Positions 12,916-14,387 of a DNA stretch of 14,387 nucleotides are shown here, in pieces. The position numbers and the translations under genes were made by a program. Source of the DNA: an uncultured Bacillota bacterium (GTDB lineage Bacteria > Bacillota_I > Bacilli_A > Izemoplasmatales > UBA1188); NCBI GenBank assembly GCA_900318975.1, contig ONMY01000150.1, positions 1 to 14,387 on the forward strand, written 5' to 3'. Within the stretch, counting starts at the first letter, position 1. Every line of letters starts with the position of its first letter. The notes under the pieces were generated by a model. It was not told the DNA's origin. It searched no databases and saw only the letters and a program-made list of their open reading frames with translations.

Positions 12916-14387
12916 ATGCCTATTAAACATAAAAAAGATAACCAAATTAGGGGCTTTGTTCAAAAGAAACTCGAAAAGAAAGCACTACAAGTTATTGAAA
13001 AAGAGAAAGATTATGCATCTTATGAAGATGAAGATTTCTTAAAAAAGACCGAAGAATTTAAAGAAAGATATAAAAATGGTGAATCCTTAGATTCACTACT
13101 TGTTGAAGCATATGCTTTAGCATCTGTTGCAGCATATAAATATACAAATATGAACCCATTTAAGGTACAAATCATGGGTGCTATTGTTATTCATGGTGGT
13201 AATATTGCTGAAATGAAAACTGGTGAAGGTAAAACCTTAACCGCAGTTCTTCCAGCATACCTAAATGCACTAACTGGTAATGGTGTTCATATCGTTACAG
13301 TAAACGAATACCTTGCTGGTCGTGAAGCGAATGGTATCATTGGTGACTTATTTAGAAAACTAGGTTTAACTGTTGGCTTAAACTTAAGAGAAATGTCATC
13401 ACAAGAAAAAAGAGATGCTTATAACTGTGATATCCTCTATACTACCAATAACGAAGTTGGCTTCGACTACCTTCGTGACAACATGGTAGTAAGAAAGGAA
13501 GATTTAGTTCAAAGAGAATTAAATTTCGCAATTGTCGATGAAGTTGACTCAGCCTTAATTGATGAAGCTAGAACTCCACTCATCATCTCTGGTGGTGCAA
13601 GAAATACTGAAAAATTATATGAACTCGCAGATGATTTCGTAAAATACTTAAGTGAAGATGATTACATCATCGATATCAAACAAAAGAATATCGTTTTAAG
13701 TGAAGAAGGTATCGCAAAAGCTGAAAGTCATTTCAATATCGAAAACTTATACGATGTTAAAAACGTTGTCCTACTCCATAACATCGATAATGCCTTAAGA
13801 GCTAATTACATCATGCAAAGAGATGTCGACTATGTAGTTCAAGATAACACAGTAATCATCGTCGATCCATTCACAGGACGTCTAATGCACGGAAGACAGT
13901 TCACAGAAGGTCTTCACCAAGCACTAGAAGCAAAAGAACACGTAGAAATCAAGAAAGAAACCACAACACTTGCGACTATTACATTCCAAAATTTCTTTAG
14001 AATGTATAAGAAACTCGCAGGTATGACAGGTACTGCTAAAACTGAAGAAGAAGAATTCATCAATATCTATAACATGCGTGTAATTGAAATCCCAACAAAC
14101 ATGCCAGTTATAAGAATAGATGCAAATGATAAACTATTCGCAACTAAAGATGCAAAATTTAAAGCACTTGTGAGAGAAGTTAAAGAAAGACACGAAAAAG
14201 GTCAACCAATCCTAATTGGTACTATTGCCGTTGAAACATCAGAACTCGTATCGAAGATGTTAACTCGTGAACACATCCCTCACAAAGTCTTAAATGCTAA
14301 ACAAAACGAAAAAGAAGCTGAAATCATTCTCCACGCTGGTGAATATGGTGCTGTCACTATCGCAACAAACATGGCTGGTCGTGGAAC
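12916..14387 (+). CDS. secA: Preprotein translocase ATPase SecA (3' end outside window)
   Basis: SecA is the motor that drives unfolded preproteins through SecYEG. The visible 490 residues cover the first nucleotide-binding domain, the preprotein cross-linking domain and the start of the second motor domain. Walker A is EMKTGEGKT at 99-107, followed by [12 protein letters not shown] at 128-138 (usually NDYLAKRDA), [15 protein letters not shown] at 176-190, Walker [21 protein letters not shown] at 207-226, then [11 protein letters not shown] and [17 protein letters not shown]. The frame is open to the window edge, ending in the ATNMAGRG motif. AGGAGG lies 6 nt before the ATG. The leader holds palindromes just downstream of the -10. 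In related Bacilli prfB usually follows. The N-terminal region has slightly divergent residues but all catalytic motifs are intact. Confidence 0.97.
   Translation, partial: MPIKHKKDNQIRGFVQKKLEKKALQVIEKEKDYASYEDEDFLKKTEEFKERYKNGESLDSLLVEAYALASVAAYKYTNMNPFKVQIMGAIVIHGGNIAEMKTGEGKTLTAVLPAYLNALTGNGVHIVTVNEYLAGREANGIIGDLFRKLGLTVGLNLREMSSQEKRDAYNCDILYTTNNEVGFDYLRDNMVVRKEDLVQRELNFAIVDEVDSALIDEARTPLIISGGARNTEKLYELADDFVKYLSEDDYIIDIKQKNIVLSEEGIAKAESHFNIENLYDVKNVVLLHNIDNALRANYIMQRDVDYVVQDNTVIIVDPFTGRLMHGRQFTEGLHQALEAKEHVEIKKETTTLATITFQNFFRMYKKLAGMTGTAKTEEEEFINIYNMRVIEIPTNMPVIRIDANDKLFATKDAKFKALVREVKERHEKGQPILIGTIAVETSELVSKMLTREHIPHKVLNAKQNEKEAEIILHAGEYGAVTIATNMAGRG

Noticed and set aside
1..14387. CRISPR array, tRNA or rRNA genes
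   Set aside because: No regularly spaced direct repeats, no cloverleaf with a T-loop GTTCRANYC-type motif, and no rRNA-like GC-rich conserved stretches were seen on either strand.

Overview
The window comes from a low-GC, Gram-positive-type genome with clear Shine-Dalgarno sites (AGGAGG variants) and extended -10 promoters of the TGnTATAAT kind. TGA is a true stop codon: it ends the acyltransferase gene at 1771, arcB at 8330 and comFA at 11793, and Trp is encoded by TGG. That rules out the Mycoplasma/Spiroplasma code. Gene content (comFA-comFC-hpf-secA order, class II aldolase, arginine deiminase genes, a cytoplasmic GH43) fits a host-associated member of the Bacilli close to Acholeplasmatales, Erysipelotrichales or the gut RF39-type lineages. 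The exact lineage is an inference; there is no rRNA or tRNA here.

Layout. 1-2181: the end of an MscS-type channel gene, a PlsC-type acyltransferase with an unusual zinc-ribbon extension, and a Nudix hydrolase overlapping it by 4 nt. 2182-3722: a singly transcribed GH43 glycosidase without a signal peptide, ending in a hairpin shared with the convergent gene. 3704-4300 (minus): a small membrane zincin-like protein (DUF3267 type), divergent from a small lipoprotein gene (4460-4819) with overlapping promoters. 4837-4870: a strong UUCG terminator. 4900-5990: fba with its own promoter and terminator. 6004-10613: an arginine catabolic operon, arcA-arcB-arcC, followed after 9 nt by a fold-III PLP decarboxylase in place of the usual arcD antiporter, closed by a terminator. 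10660-12158: comFA and a ComFC-like gene that keeps the zinc ribbon but lacks the phosphoribosyltransferase domain. 12264-12785: long-form hpf. 12916-end: secA, cut by the window end.

How it works together. The arc genes convert arginine to citrulline, then to ornithine and carbamoyl phosphate, then to ATP, NH3 and CO2. The attached decarboxylase could act on arginine or on the ornithine produced, adding a proton-consuming, polyamine-forming branch. fba points to glycolysis, and GH43 to use of short imported arabino/xylo-oligosaccharides. The right-hand block is the conserved Bacilli neighbourhood linking DNA uptake (comF), ribosome hibernation (hpf) and protein export (secA).

The observations most worth a second look are the arcABC-decarboxylase operon, the zinc-ribbon acyltransferase, the truncated ComFC, a 20-bp perfect palindrome at the predicted start of the secA transcript, and an inverted repeat that would cover the comFA start codon. 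No CRISPR array, insertion sequence, tRNA or rRNA was seen. No gene-free stretch exceeds 300 bases.
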